Shown: positions 32,620 to 44,231, numbered from the stretch's first letter. The stretch is 64,000 nucleotides of DNA from Tethya wilhelma (GCA_964030475.1 CAXIPT010000006.1:3486278-3550277); one strand, 5' to 3'. Program-made: numbers and translations. The notes: generated by a model not told the origin, from the letters alone.

Positions 32620-33384
32620 TCATACTGGACCAGCGGGTTGAACAAGTAAAACAGTCGAGTCTTGTGGGTTGTAACTATCTAACGACACATCAACTAACAC
32701 ATCACCAGTTCCACTACGACCGTCACCATTCTTCTGTTGGTCACTCTTTTCCTCCACTTGTTCTTCTAAATCAACGACAATTTCGCTCGTTGTCACACGT
32801 ATCTCTTCACCTGTGGCACTATCATGCTCCTGCAGTGGTCGTTCACTCTTATTGGCCACTGCTGCATCCGAATTCTTACTACTACCACCACTATTTGACA
32901 ATGTGTTTATAGGACCAGTTTTTTGCTCAGTTCTCCCAACTTGAGGTTCCGGCTCTTTGATAGTTTCTACTTGACCTATTCCTCTTCCTTGATCTTTGAT
33001 ATGATTCTCTTTGGTCTGTTGCTGTTTCGATCGAGCAGCAGCAATCTGACGATCGATCTGTTTGTTTCTCTCCAATGCCATTCTCACTCTGGTTCTCTGT
33101 TCCACGCTATTGAAGGAGTACATTTGCCAACAGAGACAACCTGTGAGGAAGATGACGGCTGCACATGTGACTACTATGTTGGCTATAGCTTCTGAGCTTA
33201 GGATGGGCTGAGGCGGTGGGGTCGCGGTGGTGGTTTCATCAGTTGTGCTGTTGGTTGAATTCTCGTCGTCATAGAAATAGTCATAATCTTCGGTAATCTC
33301 TCTAGTCTCTGGATGCCAGAATCCGCGCACCAAAGCGACAAAGAGCAAACAGAATAGTTGTATTTTAGTCAAGCGGTTGAACAT
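32620..33384 (-). CDS. Type I single-pass membrane protein, unrecognised
   Basis: Intronless minus-strand ORF. From the Met at 33384 it has 254 residues (an upstream in-frame Met at 33414 would add ten). The signal peptide is MFNRLTKIQLFCLLFVALVRG. A short acidic, Thr-rich ectodomain with N-glycosylation sequons (ENSTNST) leads to one transmembrane helix (IANIVVTCAAVIFLTGCLC, about residues 68-86). The cytoplasmic tail of about 165 residues starts with a basic helical stretch (RTRVRMALERNKQIDRQIAAA) and becomes polar and acidic. I do not recognise a domain. Topology is clear; function is not. Confidence 0.65.
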   Translation of the reverse strand: MFNRLTKIQLFCLLFVALVRGFWHPETREITEDYDYFYDDENSTNSTTDETTTATPPPQPILSSEAIANIVVTCAAVIFLTGCLCWQMYSFNSVEQRTRVRMALERNKQIDRQIAAARSKQQQTKENHIKDQGRGIGQVETIKEPEPQVGRTEQKTGPINTLSNSGGSSKNSDAAVANKSERPLQEHDSATGEEIRVTTSEIVVDLEEQVEEKSDQQKNGDGRSGTGDVLVDVSLDSYNPQDSTVLLVQPAGPV

Positions 33385-33545
33385 TGTTGTCTGAATGTTG
33401 ACGTTTCTTTTCAATTTTTCTTTTTTCGGTTATTTAGAAAAACAATTTTAATGTTGCAAATACACAAGTGCATGGGGGGACTTAATAATTTAGCAACAAA
33501 CAAACAAGATAACGGATACAGAAAGTGAAAGTGACATGATTCTTA

Positions 33546-35644
33546 TCATAAAATGTCATATTGTTGGTATCTCCATATAAGTAGAGCTCCATAGCAGCCT
33601 AAAACTGATGTAATGATCTGAATTTGAGAGATAATATTATGCATAATAGTATGCATGGTTAAGTCTGTGACTGTGTATGTGTGCACATGGCATGCAAATC
33701 TCTATTCTAATTTCTAAGACTCACCAATAAAAGAGCAATAACTACTGACAGTCCCAATACAGCATCCACAGCTGCCTGTAGCCTCTCAACAAGTACATAC
33801 ACGCAACCCTATCAAAAACACACAGAGAAAAAACACACAAAAAAGATTTTCAAACAAACTTTTTGTCACTTTTCTAGAGTTTACCTTCTGGTGCAATTTG
33901 TTAGGATCTTCTGTACAATTCGAAGAGGGTTCATCCAGTTGAGAGCAGCAGGACTCAGGTGCTAGGATGCTGTCACTGGTTCGGTTTCTCCACGGAATGT
34001 CCGAACTCATCCAGTCAGTGTAGTTGTGAACACCGCAACATTTATTCTACAGGTCAGTGTAAGAAGATGAGAATGGTTATTGTAGACTTGTTATTCATAT
34101 GTATGCATGTATGTATGTAACTTATGAATCGAGAACATCATGTACTAAGCTCTTAATGCAAATGGCAATTGATCAGATATTCCATATCAGACCAAACCCT
34201 CTAAAGTACTTACGATTTGTTTCAAACTAGTCCCATTACACAATAATTATGTTTTAATTTAGTTACTCTCTGTTCTACCAATTGCTCATACTTACACAAC
34301 ATACTTGTACACACTATCGGTACAGATTCTAATGTAGCGGCATCTATTTTGACGACCCTTTACCAACTATATATTTTCAGCTGCCAAGTATTTACAGTGC
34401 TGCCAAGTTAGCCATGCATTCCTGGCAATATGAGTGGACCAAAAAAGATTTGAACTCTACAGATGTACAGCAAATTACTGGCACAGATTCTGCTATGAGC
34501 ATACAAACACTACAACATAGCACGCATATCTTACATCGTTTTGGATCTTCTCAATCACTGTGGAATTTTCAGAATATTTCTTTACCTCTACCCACAGGTC
34601 ACTACCCAGCTCATTCTTGATCTGCAGTACAACAATAGTACCATCATTATAGTGGGGGACTTTTGCTGGTCCTTCAAATTTTCATGATATAAAAATTCGG
34701 CCACTTTCAGCAAGAATTTAAAACTTTATGGTTCTATTATAGTATACCTCATCTGTATATGCAAATGTGAAGACAACTGCTGAACTGGACAACTGCAAGC
34801 CAGCCACGCCGATTGAACAAATAGCAAACTGTACAGAAAGACATAATGGAATTATGTAGCCTAATCTCATTGCACACCACAATCACATTTACAACACGAT
34901 ATACACAGCCATTAACCCATGATGTATCTATGGCCATATGGTTCTGCATAACGAAACCTGAGAAAACAAGCGTCCGCTATTCATACTGCCATTGATTATG
35001 TGCAATGTGGTGAGCTCTTACAATACACCACAATAAACATATGTTGGCATGTATCACATTGAACCTTACTCTCAATGAAAAGGAATGAATAAATGCATTA
35101 TACAAAGCTACTTCTTCAATAAGGTTGACTAGTCTCGCTCCCAGGCTCCTCCTTTGCAAATTTTCGAAGAAAATAATCATGAAGGAGGAGCCTGGGAACA
35201 AGGCTAAGAATAGACTTTGTGCATATTATTATACAAAAGCTACTTCTTTAAAAAATCAGATTATTCTAACGTACTATAGACTCAAAAGCTACTTTTTAAA
35301 ATAAGGTTACTCCAACGTACTGTTGTCATATAGAATAGACTTTGGAGTACATTAAACAAAAGTTACCTCTTAATAAGATTGTTCTAACTTACTATAGAGT
35401 TAGATATACAAAACTATGTACTTCTTCAATAAGATTGTCCTAACTTACTACTGTTAGAATAGATTTGGAATCTTTGCACACACCACAGCATCCAGCCACA
35501 CTGACAAAGAGACAGAGAGTAGCTGAAACGACTAGACCAATTCCTGGATACAGTGTGTACTTTCCCCCACTAAACTTCCACAAGAAAGGCTCTTCTGGAG
35601 CTAAGAAGAGCACCAGAGCTGAAAGAATACATCCCAATAGTGTG

Positions 35645-35737
<93 letters not shown>

Positions 35738-35912
35738 NNNNNNNNNNNNNNNNNNNNNNNNNNNNNNNNNNNNNNNNNNNNNNNNTATGTGTGTGTTTAT
35801 CATAAATTTCCTGCAATGTTCAAAGGTTCTAGATTAATTTAGCGGTACTTACTGAAGTGGAGAGACCTATGAACGTAAACAAACACTGGCTTGGCGTGTA
35901 GTGGCGTCCCAT
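33546..35912 (-). CDS. Tetraspanin
   Basis: Seven phase-0 exons on the minus strand: 35912-35853, 35646-35449, 34828-34748, 34621-34535, 34046-33885, 33808-33725, 33617-33546, giving 247 residues. Four membrane helices lie near residues 9-33, 47-71, 87-110 and 205-235. The large extracellular loop carries the tetraspanin signatures NKCCGVHNYTDW and PESCC plus further Cys. Tetraspanins organise membrane microdomains at the cell surface or endosomes. The exon at 34535-34621 should be read straight through a GTAAAG at 34585. The acceptor of the second exon is preceded on the coding strand by a long (CA)n tract with an assembly gap. A divergent small gene starts at 36169. Confidence 0.85.
35130..35206. 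repeat. Foldback element, TAGCCT family
   Basis: Left 'ctcgctcccaggctcctcct' and right 'aggaggagcctgggaaca' form long imperfect inverted arms. It lies in the second intron of the tetraspanin gene. Around 35220-35460 the same intron also has several diverged units of about 60 bp ('ctacttctt..aataagatt..ctaac'). Confidence 0.7.
35738..35785. other. Assembly gap (48 N) in a GT microsatellite
   Basis: N run directly beside about 90 bp of (GT)n, in tetraspanin intron 1. Confidence 0.95.
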
Positions 35913-36168
35913 AACGATGATAAATCCTCTTTGAGCTTTCCAGTTTGAACTGTTATCAACTCACGTGACAAAGTCGTGTGACACGCCCACAAACAAAATG
36001 GGTGGAGCCTAAAGAGGAGGAGCTCTGCTGTGCCGAGGTCAAGGCTCACACCTAGTTGCCTATAATAATGCAATCTGTCCTTTAATGGCATATTCGTGTA
36101 GTACATTGCCGCACCCAACACCTGGAGGGTTTCTTGTTCTCTCTCTCTCGCACAGAAGTGACTGAAAC

Positions 36169-36381
36169 ATGGCTGATGTAAACGCTCAAATAACCGATGC
36201 CGTCACCCAGGAAAATGAAGGTGAAGCTCCCGCTGAAGCGCCGGCACCCGAAGAAAAAGAAACGACTGGAACTGAAGAAGATGTCGTCACAGAACAACCG
36301 CCAGCCACTGATCCTCAGGTGACTGATGCTGCTACGAACGAGAACGAAGAATCAAAAAGTAAACCTAGTTGGTTTTGCTGC
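36169..36381 (+). CDS. Small acidic protein with C-terminal Cys-Cys
   Basis: A 70-residue single-exon ORF starting MADVNAQITDA, very rich in Glu, Ala, Pro and Thr, with a short basic patch near the end and the C-terminus KPSWFCC. Two terminal cysteines are a known geranylgeranylation signal on Rab proteins or could be palmitoylated, so membrane tethering is plausible. There is no Rab domain. It starts 257 bp from the divergent tetraspanin start, in a non-repetitive region with sensible sequence context (gaaacATGgc). The composition suggests a disordered, membrane-tethered peptide. I do not recognise a family. Confidence 0.55.
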
Positions 36382-36692
36382 TAAAACAGTGCTGCAGTAG
36401 TGCTAGACTGGAATTGTATGATCATTGATGATTTATAAATTTTACATTTTATTACAAATTTTATAAATTTTACAACAACGATGTTTTAGCTTGAAGAGCC
36501 ATCACTTTTTTGGGTTATTTTTTTTTGAATAATGTTATTTCAGGAGCACATGTCAAACAAATTATTTTATCATGAATTTATCAATGACAGTTTATTTTTA
36601 GATTTTGTATAAATAACTATGCTATTAGACAAAACTAGCTACATTTCAAGTGCATGTACGTACAATGTTGTAGTACGGAATGCGATTCAGTC

Positions 36693-36704
36693 TGCGCATG
36701 CGCA
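36693..36704. promoter_or_regulatory. NRF1-like palindrome TGCGCATGCGCA
   Basis: Same 12-mer as at 6790 and 50189. About 75 bp upstream of the DUF1152 pseudogene, so it probably marks the old promoter. Confidence 0.5.
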
Positions 36705-36779
36705 ATTTGACTTCTACGTGTGACGTGACGTGGGTGTATCTTCATCTTTTCTCTAGCCGAATCTCTAAGCCAACCATCA

Positions 36780-37789
36780 TGGACATTGGAGCATCACCAG
36801 GCCGAGAATTTTCGGTCTCTTGTGTCTTCAATTCCTCCAAGAGAATTCTTATTGCAGGCTGTGGAGGAGGCTATGATATTTTGAGTGGTTTACCTCTGTA
36901 CTTTGCCCTTCTCAAAGAGGGCAAAAAGGTGTTCCTTGCAAATCTATCTTTAGGGTGGAAAGTCAAGGAGATGTACTGTGAAATGTGTGTGAAAGTGACA
37001 CATAAAACTAAAGTGAAACAAACTTCTGGTAACAAATACTTTCCTGAATACTATCTCACACAATGGTTAACGCTTTGGGGAAAGTATCACGAATATGTAC
37101 CTGTGTATGCATTTTATCATGAGATAGGGGTTAAACAACTACAGAAAGCTTATGAGAAAATTTGCTCAAAGAATTCTATTGATGCAGTAGTTTTAGTTGA
37201 CGGAGGCACGGACAGTCTTATGTTTGGTTACGAAGAATGAATGGGAACTTCAACTGAAGATCAAACTGAGCATTATAGCTGTAGATGCAATCAAAAATGT
37301 GTCTCTAAAACTTCTTTGTTGTATCGATTTTGGAGTTGATACATTCCATGGTGTGTCTCAATGTTGCAACTCTTGAAAAGAATAGTGGCTATTTTGGCTG
37401 CTTCTCAATCCCTCAGCAATCTGTTGAGAGACCGTGGCAGCTCTATTTAGAAGGCTACCAAGCCATAGATAATAGGGACTTAGTCACTATATTATCTAGG
37501 TCCAAAAGGACATGCAGCCATGTATTGTTTGTGCTTCAATAACAGATGCGATGCAAGGTCATTTTGGGAACCATCATTCAACGTCAAGGACTGGTGCTTC
37601 AGAGCTATTCATCAACCCACTTATAGGGATATTGATGTTTGATTTGAGTTTGCTGGTTGCTGAGATCCCATATATTGAGGAGTTGTTGGAGACCAAGAGT
37701 GCAACAGAAGTGATGATGGTGATCGCAAAGAATCATCAATTGTGGATGATGAAGGGAAACTTAGAAAGCCAATAGCTTTGCCAATGTGA
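36780..37789 (+). pseudogene. DUF1152 family pseudogene
   Basis: Diverged tandem copy of the intact gene at 38010-39074. It begins MDIGASPGREF and keeps RILIAGCGGGYDILSGLPLY, PEYYLTQW and AVVLVDGGTDSLMFGYEE. It then meets TGA (37238-37240) where the intact copy has CAA. Downstream sequence remains alignable to about 37775 but in several frames, with small deletions (the GLFLE segment is missing) and an insertion near 37470-37500. Codon-level similarity is high, so silencing is fairly recent. Confidence 0.8.
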
Positions 37790-38009
37790 CATCAAGAATG
37801 CACCACGTAATAATTGAACTTGTATGATGTTGTGTGTCTGTTCTCTATGGTGGACACTTCATTTTAATTTTAGGTAGCTACTTAACTACCATCTTGCTTG
37901 ATACGACAGATATCTCGAATTTAGTTTGCGAAATGCGCATTTATAGCTTGTAATTGTACACGTCCACGTGGGCGTATCAGAGTCCACGCCCATCTGACAC
38001 AATCATGAG

Positions 38010-39074
38010 ATGGCTGAATCTAAAATTTCTTCAAGTGTCAAGAAGTCGTCCACTAAGGTTGTTTCTCTGGCCGAATCTCTGAGCCAACCAGCATGGAGTA
38101 TTACCAGGCCGAGAATTTTCGATCTCTTGTCTTCCTCCAAGAGAATTCTTATAGCAGGCTGTGGAGGAGGCTATGATATTTTGAGTGGTTTACCTCTGTA
38201 CTTTGCTCTTCTCAAAGAGGGAAAAAAAGTGTTCCTTGCAAATCTCTCTTTCACTGATTTAGAATCGAAAGTCAAAGAGTCATACTGTGAAATGTGTGTG
38301 AAAGTGACACACACGACAAGCATCGAGAAAGATAGTGAACGAGACAAGTACTTCCCGGAATACTATCTCTCACAATGGTTTTGGGAGAAGTACCACGAAG
38401 AGGTGCCAGTATACGCGTTTTGGCGTGAAACGGGAGTGAAACAGTTACGAAATGCTTACCAGAAAATTTGTTCGGAAAATTCTATTGATGCAGTAGTTTT
38501 AGTTGATGGAGGCACGGACAGTCTTATGTTTGGTTACGAAGAACAAATGGGCACCCCGACCGAAGATCAGTCAAGCATCGTAGCTGTAAATGCGATTGAA
38601 AATGTTTCGACAAAACTTCTCTGTTGTATTGGTTTTGGAGTTGATTCATTCCATGGTGTGTCTCATGGACTCTTTTTAGAGAATGTTGCAACTCTTGAAA
38701 AGAATGGTGCCTATTTTGGCTGCTTCTCAGTCCCTCGGCAGTCTATTGAGGGACAGCTCTATTTAGAAGGCTACCAAGCTGTCCAAAAGCACATGCAACC
38801 ATCTATCGTCTGTGCTTCAATAACAGATGCGATGCAAGGTCATTTTGGGAACTATCATTCGACGTCAAGGACTGGTTCTTCGAAATTATTCATCAATCCA
38901 CTCATGCCGATATTTTGGACGTTTGATTTGAGGTTATTGGTTGCTGAGATCCGATATGCTGAGGAATTGTTGGAGACCAAGAGTGCAACGGAAGCAATGA
39001 TTGTGATTGCAAAGAATCATGGTAAAGCGTACGAAGAGGGGAAACTCAGAAAACCAAAAGCTCTGCCAATGTGA
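38010..39074 (+). CDS. DUF1152 domain protein
   Basis: Intronless ORF of 354 residues. After a Ser/Lys-rich start of about 35 residues comes RILIAGCGGGYDILSGLPLY, a glycine-rich loop of nucleotide-binding type. Then follow KKVFLANLSF, PVYAFWRETGVKQL, AVVLVDGGTDSLMFGYE, a central LLCCIGFGVDSFHGVSHG segment and a C-terminal AEELLETKSATEAM helix. These motifs match the DUF1152 family, which is known mainly from prokaryotes and scattered eukaryotes and has no assigned reaction. The lack of introns in an otherwise intron-rich window, together with a neighbouring dead copy, would fit horizontal acquisition or retroposition followed by duplication; this is inference. Confidence 0.8.
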   Translation: MAESKISSSVKKSSTKVVSLAESLSQPAWSITRPRIFDLLSSSKRILIAGCGGGYDILSGLPLYFALLKEGKKVFLANLSFTDLESKVKESYCEMCVKVTHTTSIEKDSERDKYFPEYYLSQWFWEKYHEEVPVYAFWRETGVKQLRNAYQKICSENSIDAVVLVDGGTDSLMFGYEEQMGTPTEDQSSIVAVNAIENVSTKLLCCIGFGVDSFHGVSHGLFLENVATLEKNGAYFGCFSVPRQSIEGQLYLEGYQAVQKHMQPSIVCASITDAMQGHFGNYHSTSRTGSSKLFINPLMPIFWTFDLRLLVAEIRYAEELLETKSATEAMIVIAKNHGKAYEEGKLRKPKALPM

Positions 39075-39547
39075 CAGGTGATAGCACAATGCAGTATGTG
39101 TGTACAGTACATTGTATCATGACATTAATTGTTCTATTAATTTTATACTACCAATAATATTATATTCTAGTGTGTTCCATAATTATCCTATTTAAAATTC
39201 TATTTTTTTTGCTTTTGTGGCCAGAGTCATAATATTATAATGATACAGGTAATATGTACAATAATTAAGTTATGTGTAGTAATTATTATAATTATATTAT
39301 AGTACTGTAATGGGTTATTAAAATACATGTACCATAATTATAGTAGCATGCTATTGATGTCTGCATTCCAGGAGTATATAGAACAATCTTGAAATAACAT
39401 TCATCATTAAATTATTTATGTACAAAAACTCTTTAGTCGAAAATGGCTGCATGTACTTGGAAAACGGTAAACAACAAAATTAATATTATTATAACAAAGA
39501 TTGTCCTTTAAACGTAACTATAAGCTGTCTATAAATAATCTACCGTC
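39075..39547. other. Intergenic, AT-rich
   Basis: Between two convergent genes. Rich in 'ataatt' words. No feature seen beyond possible polyadenylation signals. Confidence 0.5.
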
Positions 39548-39861
39548 TTAGCCAGCAAGTGGGCTCTTTGTCGAAGACAACTTGCTCGGGTTGATTTTAC
39601 GAACATTAGTTTTGGCTCTCATTTGAGCTAAATGAGGGTTCATGACATGTGGAAGAGATGCTATGTCTTGTTTGTCTTTGCTTGAATTAGCCACATTGTA
39701 GCTACCAGAATCAAAGTACTGCTTTCCTCCCTACACATAGAGACACATGAGCACAAAGCGCAAAGGATAACCATTGTGAAAGTAATCAAGACCATAGCTA
39801 GCGAACGTGTAAAGTTATTCTATTACAATTGAAAGATTGAAAGCTGACAGTATTGTGACAC

Positions 39862-39901
<40 letters not shown>

Positions 39902-40488
39902 AACTAACCGTTTGTGATATCTTTCGCTGTGCCATAGCAGGAGGTGCTTTCCCAAAACCATACTTTGACTTAAACTGCTGCTCGGCAATTTGATCAGCCT
40001 GCAACAAACAAATCATAAACTTTACCATACATAAATAATTATTATTAACACGGCCAGGTTAATACTTATGCTTTTACTGGTTGTCTCTGTAAATTATGGG
40101 GGGGGGGGGGTATAGCTTTATATAAAGCCACACAGCCCAGTGGGTGGGGTTTTATAAGAGGGAGTGTGAAAAGTATACACTATCCATGGTACAACTGGCA
40201 GATCTGGCATGTATATGCACAGCCACTAGGATAAATGCTCTGAACCACACAACCTTACTACAATGAACCCCAAATCAGGAAGTGCACGGTCATGGAAGCT
40301 ATGTCACAACGGCAGTTTACACAAATTAAATTATTGGCTTGACCAAAATAAATATTATTTTTATGTTGAATTAACTACTCCAAGGTGTACATTTATACCT
40401 TCTTGGGATCCAATAGATCAGCTTCTTTTGGAGCCGGTACTTTCTCTCCTTCTCCTTTAGAAGGAGGCTTTGGGTCTTCTGAAGACAT
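39548..40488 (-). CDS. ENSA: Endosulfine/ARPP19-type PP2A inhibitor
   Basis: Three phase-0 exons on the minus strand: 40488-40399, 39998-39909, 39730-39548, giving 120 residues (vertebrate ENSA is 121). It begins MSSEDPKPPSKGEGEK; the centre has QFKSKYGFGKAPPAM; the third exon starts GGKQYFDSGSYNVANSSK, the endosulfine signature. In the conserved FDSGDY motif the Ser is phosphorylated by Greatwall/MASTL and then inhibits PP2A-B55 at mitotic entry. Here the motif reads FDSGSY, so the Asp after Gly is replaced by Ser. The tail is polar and basic. Family assignment is firm by motif, order and length. Confidence 0.85.
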
Positions 40489-40795
40489 TTCTCCAACGGG
40501 AGAGATAGATAGTCACAGTTACACTACTTGATCTCGATAGTGCGAACAACTCCACTGGGTTTGACGCCGAGAAAAATAGGATTTCGTAGAGTAGGCGTTG
40601 TTTACCGACGAACAAAAGAGCGCAATCAGCGTCAACAGAGGTGATGTTTGTCGAGTATAGAGTGTTTGGCTGATGACTCCGACTATGAATGGTATTTGCT
40701 GAGCTGGCAGATCATGAATTCTATGTCTAGACCACGTGACCGTCCAGTCAAAGGTCGATCGTTTCTTTGTTCCTGGGTTTCTGTAGTCTTGCCTG

Positions 40796-41698
40796 TGGAT
40801 TGAAGTTCAGTAGAGACATGACGTCCCAAAGACAGGCACTTGTGGCTCTTTTTGTGTTCATCTTTTACTCTGGAGCAAATGCAAAGAGCTCAGAACCACT
40901 GATTGTTGTGAGTTTTCAAAGAGTTTTGTTTTCTCTTCACATGAATATTTATGTTGGTAATTTTACTGCAAAACACAAGCACTAACACATACTTTATAAT
41001 CATATTATACTACACATGCACAGCATTGTAAAGGAGCTTACAATACGACTGAGGATTACTTCTATCGTCGTACCTCACCCTTCAATTCCACCAACTCCAC
41101 ATGCATGCATTACGCTTGGAGCACAAACGGTTCTTTCATCAACAACTTCGAACTAAACATTAGTGATGATATTAGGAACAGAACAACTGGATATCCCACC
41201 CTCTTGGTGGCTCACAGCAACTCAACGGGTGTCTGTACCAAAAGTGCTTGTGACTTGAGTGGTATTCCTTCCCTCAATGCAAGTACAACTCCATTTTTCA
41301 CGGTGGTCGTTTTTCGGCGGATTATTGAGTTCAATGTGACCGCATATCCCAAAAACAAGACTAAAAATGCCGTAAAGTACAACTGTACTGGCTCCAACTG
41401 TGCTCAAAATAAGTTTGAAGATATGTTATACAAGGAGGGCTGTTTTAAAGCTGACGAGACAAAAAGTTATGAAAGCTTCTTTTTGAATTCTAAGAGTGTC
41501 AATTGGACTATTATTGAATCACCTAGGAGCAGTGATATATCGTTTATTGGTGGGGACATAAAGAGAAATGATACGGAGTTCATTAATATTGTGGTAAGAA
41601 GGAGTTAACTTACTCTAGACTATTGCAGAAATAGTTTCAGAGTAAATCTTTTTTATGAAACTGCTTGAAATATTCTGCTCTACTATAAAACAATCGTG

Positions 41699-41754
<56 letters not shown>

Positions 41755-42060
41755 TCACTCTCCTTCTGTAACTGGCCTAAACAGACTGGGTCACTTTCCG
41801 AAAACAGCATTCACCGAAAACTCCACAACATTTGACCTAACTTTGAAGCACTTCAACTATTTGCTATCAAACACGAGTAGTCGTTTGGCACTAGAACTTA
41901 TTGTGATCCATAGCTCATCCTCTACTAATAAAGTCCAACAGAAGTTCACCATGGATGACGAATATACTCCGTCCGTTTTCAGCACGGTCACTTACCCTGT
42001 GAACGCTACTGATGATGGAAAAGGAGGCTATTTCCAATGGAAGCCCATCTCTTACCAGAA
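40796..42060 (+). repeat. Tandem duplication in GLMP, unit 1 (1,265 bp)
   Basis: Matches 42061-43299 nearly exactly. The unit starts in the 5' UTR (tggattgaagttcag) and ends inside exon 3 (ttaccagaa). The units differ mainly in CA-tract length (about 26 bp) and in the 'cagactcact' versus 'cactcact' junction. Confidence 0.9.
40818..42060 (+). pseudogene. GLMP, truncated duplicate lacking the membrane anchor
   Basis: Exons 40818-40907, 41024-41593 and 41753 onward encode the signal peptide and most of the luminal domain of GLMP. The third exon then runs into the duplicated 5' UTR (ISYQNGLKFSRDM) instead of continuing to the C-terminus. It would give a soluble, truncated protein with a nonsense tail. 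It retains the intact AG acceptor at 41751-41752 that the downstream copy lacks. The simplest reading is that 40796-42060 and 42061-43299 are two alleles placed in tandem by the assembler, in which case there is one gene. Confidence 0.65.
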
Positions 42061-42082
42061 TGGATTGAAGTTCAGTAGAGAC

Positions 42083-42966
42083 ATGACGTCCCAAAGACAG
42101 GCACTTGTGGCTCTTTTTGTGTTCATCTTTTACTCTGGAGCAAATGCAAAGAGCTCAGAACCACTGATTGTTGTGAGTTTTCAAAGAGTTTTGTTTTCTC
42201 TTCACATGAATATTTATGTTGGTAATTTTACTGCAAAACACAAGCACTAACACATACTTTATAATCATATTATACTACACATGCACAGCATTGTAAAGGA
42301 GCTTACAATACGACTGAGGATTACTTCTATCGTCGTACCTCACCCTTCAATTCCACCAACTCCACATGCATGCATTACGCTTGGAGCACAAACGGTTCTT
42401 TCATCAACAACTTCGAACTAAACATTAGTGATGATATTAGGAACAGAACAACTGGATATCCCACCCTCTTGGTGGCTCACAGCAACTCAACGGGTGTCTG
42501 TACCAAAAGTGCTTGTGACTTGAGTGGTATTCCTTCCCTCAATGCAAGTACAACTCCATTTTTCACGGTGGTCGTTTTTCGGCGGATTATTGAGTTCAAT
42601 GTGACCGCATATCCCAAAAACAAGACTAAAAATGCCGTAAAGTACAACTGTACTGGCTCCAACTGTGCTCAAAATAAGTTTGAAGATATGTTATACAAGG
42701 AGGGCTGTTTTAAAGCTGACGAGACAAAAAGTTATGAAAGCTTCTTTTTGAATTCTAAGAGTGTCAATTGGACTATTATTGAATCACCTAGGAGCAGTGA
42801 TATATCGTTTATTGGTGGGGACATAAAGAGAAATGATACGGAGTTCATTAATATTGTGGTAAGAAGGAGTTAACTTACTCTAGACTATTGCAGAAATAGT
42901 TTCAGAGTAAATCTTTTTTATGAAACTGCTTGAAATATTCTGCTCTACTATAAAACAATCGTGATA

Positions 42967-42997
<31 letters not shown>

Positions 42998-43729
42998 TCT
43001 CCTTCTGTAACTGGCCTAAACAGACTGGGTCACTTTCCGAAAACAGCATTCACCGAAAACTCCACAACATTTGACCTAACTTTGAAGCACTTCAACTATT
43101 TGCTATCAAACACGAGTAGTCGTTTGGCACTAGAACTTATTGTGATCCATAGCTCATCCTCTACTAATAAAGTCCAACAGAAGTTCACCATGGATGACGA
43201 ATATACTCCGTCCGTTTTCAGCACGGTCACTTACCCTGTGAACGCTACTGATGATGGAAAAGGAGGCTATTTCCAATGGAAGCCCATCTCTTACCAGAAC
43301 GGTGGTCGCAAGTCTACCTCATCACAGCAAATTAATAGGGTCTACTCTGAGAATAATACCGAATGTATCTTTCATAACGATCCAATCGTTCGGTCGTGGT
43401 TCATGGTGATAGGCACTGAAGGGGATGACTCCTATCTCAATACCAATTATAGCACATGGTGAGTTTTATAGTAGTCGTAATAGGGAGTGAATAAGATGCT
43501 GAGTACCATATCTGATGTGCATATACCAGGTTTTTCCTTCTTTCTCTGTTTTTTCTCTGAGAGTTGCAAATTGTTCTTTCTCTTTTTTTCTCTGAGAGTT
43601 GCAAACTGTAGGTTTTTGGTACTTTCTTTGGATATGTCTTTCTGTCTTGTTTTGTTTTGTTGTTGTTGTTGTTATGGTATACATGTACGTACGCCTCGTA
43701 AATCAGACCCTCCTCTGTACTACTTTTTA

Positions 43730-43776
<47 letters not shown>

Positions 43777-43976
43777 ACAGGACTGCAGTACTTGGTTACG
43801 GTACTGCACCCCAAGACCGTGTATCCTTTACAGTCATCATCACTATCATTGTTGGACTGGGAGTGCCAGCTGTTCTTGTCCTATTGGGTGGAGTCTATGT
43901 GGTCATAAAGAAGAAACCGTGGGAGAATGTCAAGAGATGGATGGGTGGAAGCAGACAGGGATATAGTCGATTATAG
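42083..43976 (+). CDS. GLMP: Glycosylated lysosomal membrane protein (GLMP)
   Basis: Exons 42083-42172, 42289-42858, 42992-43458, 43781-43976 encode 440 residues. A signal peptide (QALVALFVFIFYSGANA) leads a large luminal domain with many N-glycosylation sequons. The diagnostic block TMDDEYTPSVF..GYFQWKPISYQNGGRKS corresponds to SIDDEYAPAVF..FAQWRPVAYSQ..GGRES of animal GLMP. A single C-terminal helix (VIITIIVGLGVPAVLVLLGG) and a short tail ending QGYSRL follow; a tyrosine near the terminus is a plausible lysosomal sorting signal. GLMP is a lysosomal partner of the MFSD1 transporter. Exon 3 has no AG immediately before 42992: the CA tract runs straight into 'ctcactctcc', whereas the upstream copy has 'cagactcactctcc'. 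Confidence 0.82.
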
Positions 43977-44231
43977 TGTTTGAGTGATTTTAAGAAATTT
44001 TAGCAAAATTTATTGATAACTGATTATGTATGCATACTGACAGTGTTGTGTGGTCTCCAAATATTGATTTGTTGTCATGACTTTACCTACATCTTTTTTC
44101 TACCTCAATTATTAATTTTATGCATAGAAAATTAGTTGAGGACTGAGCTCGATTTTTGAACTTTGAACTCTGTGTCTGCAGGGGTGGGCGTGGTGCAATA
44201 ATTAGAGGGAGAAATTAATTTTTATTTCAAG

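Noticed and set aside
34535..34585. Extra intron in tetraspanin using GTAAAG at 34585
   Set aside because: Splicing there puts TGA in frame, whereas reading through gives a continuous in-frame extracellular loop.
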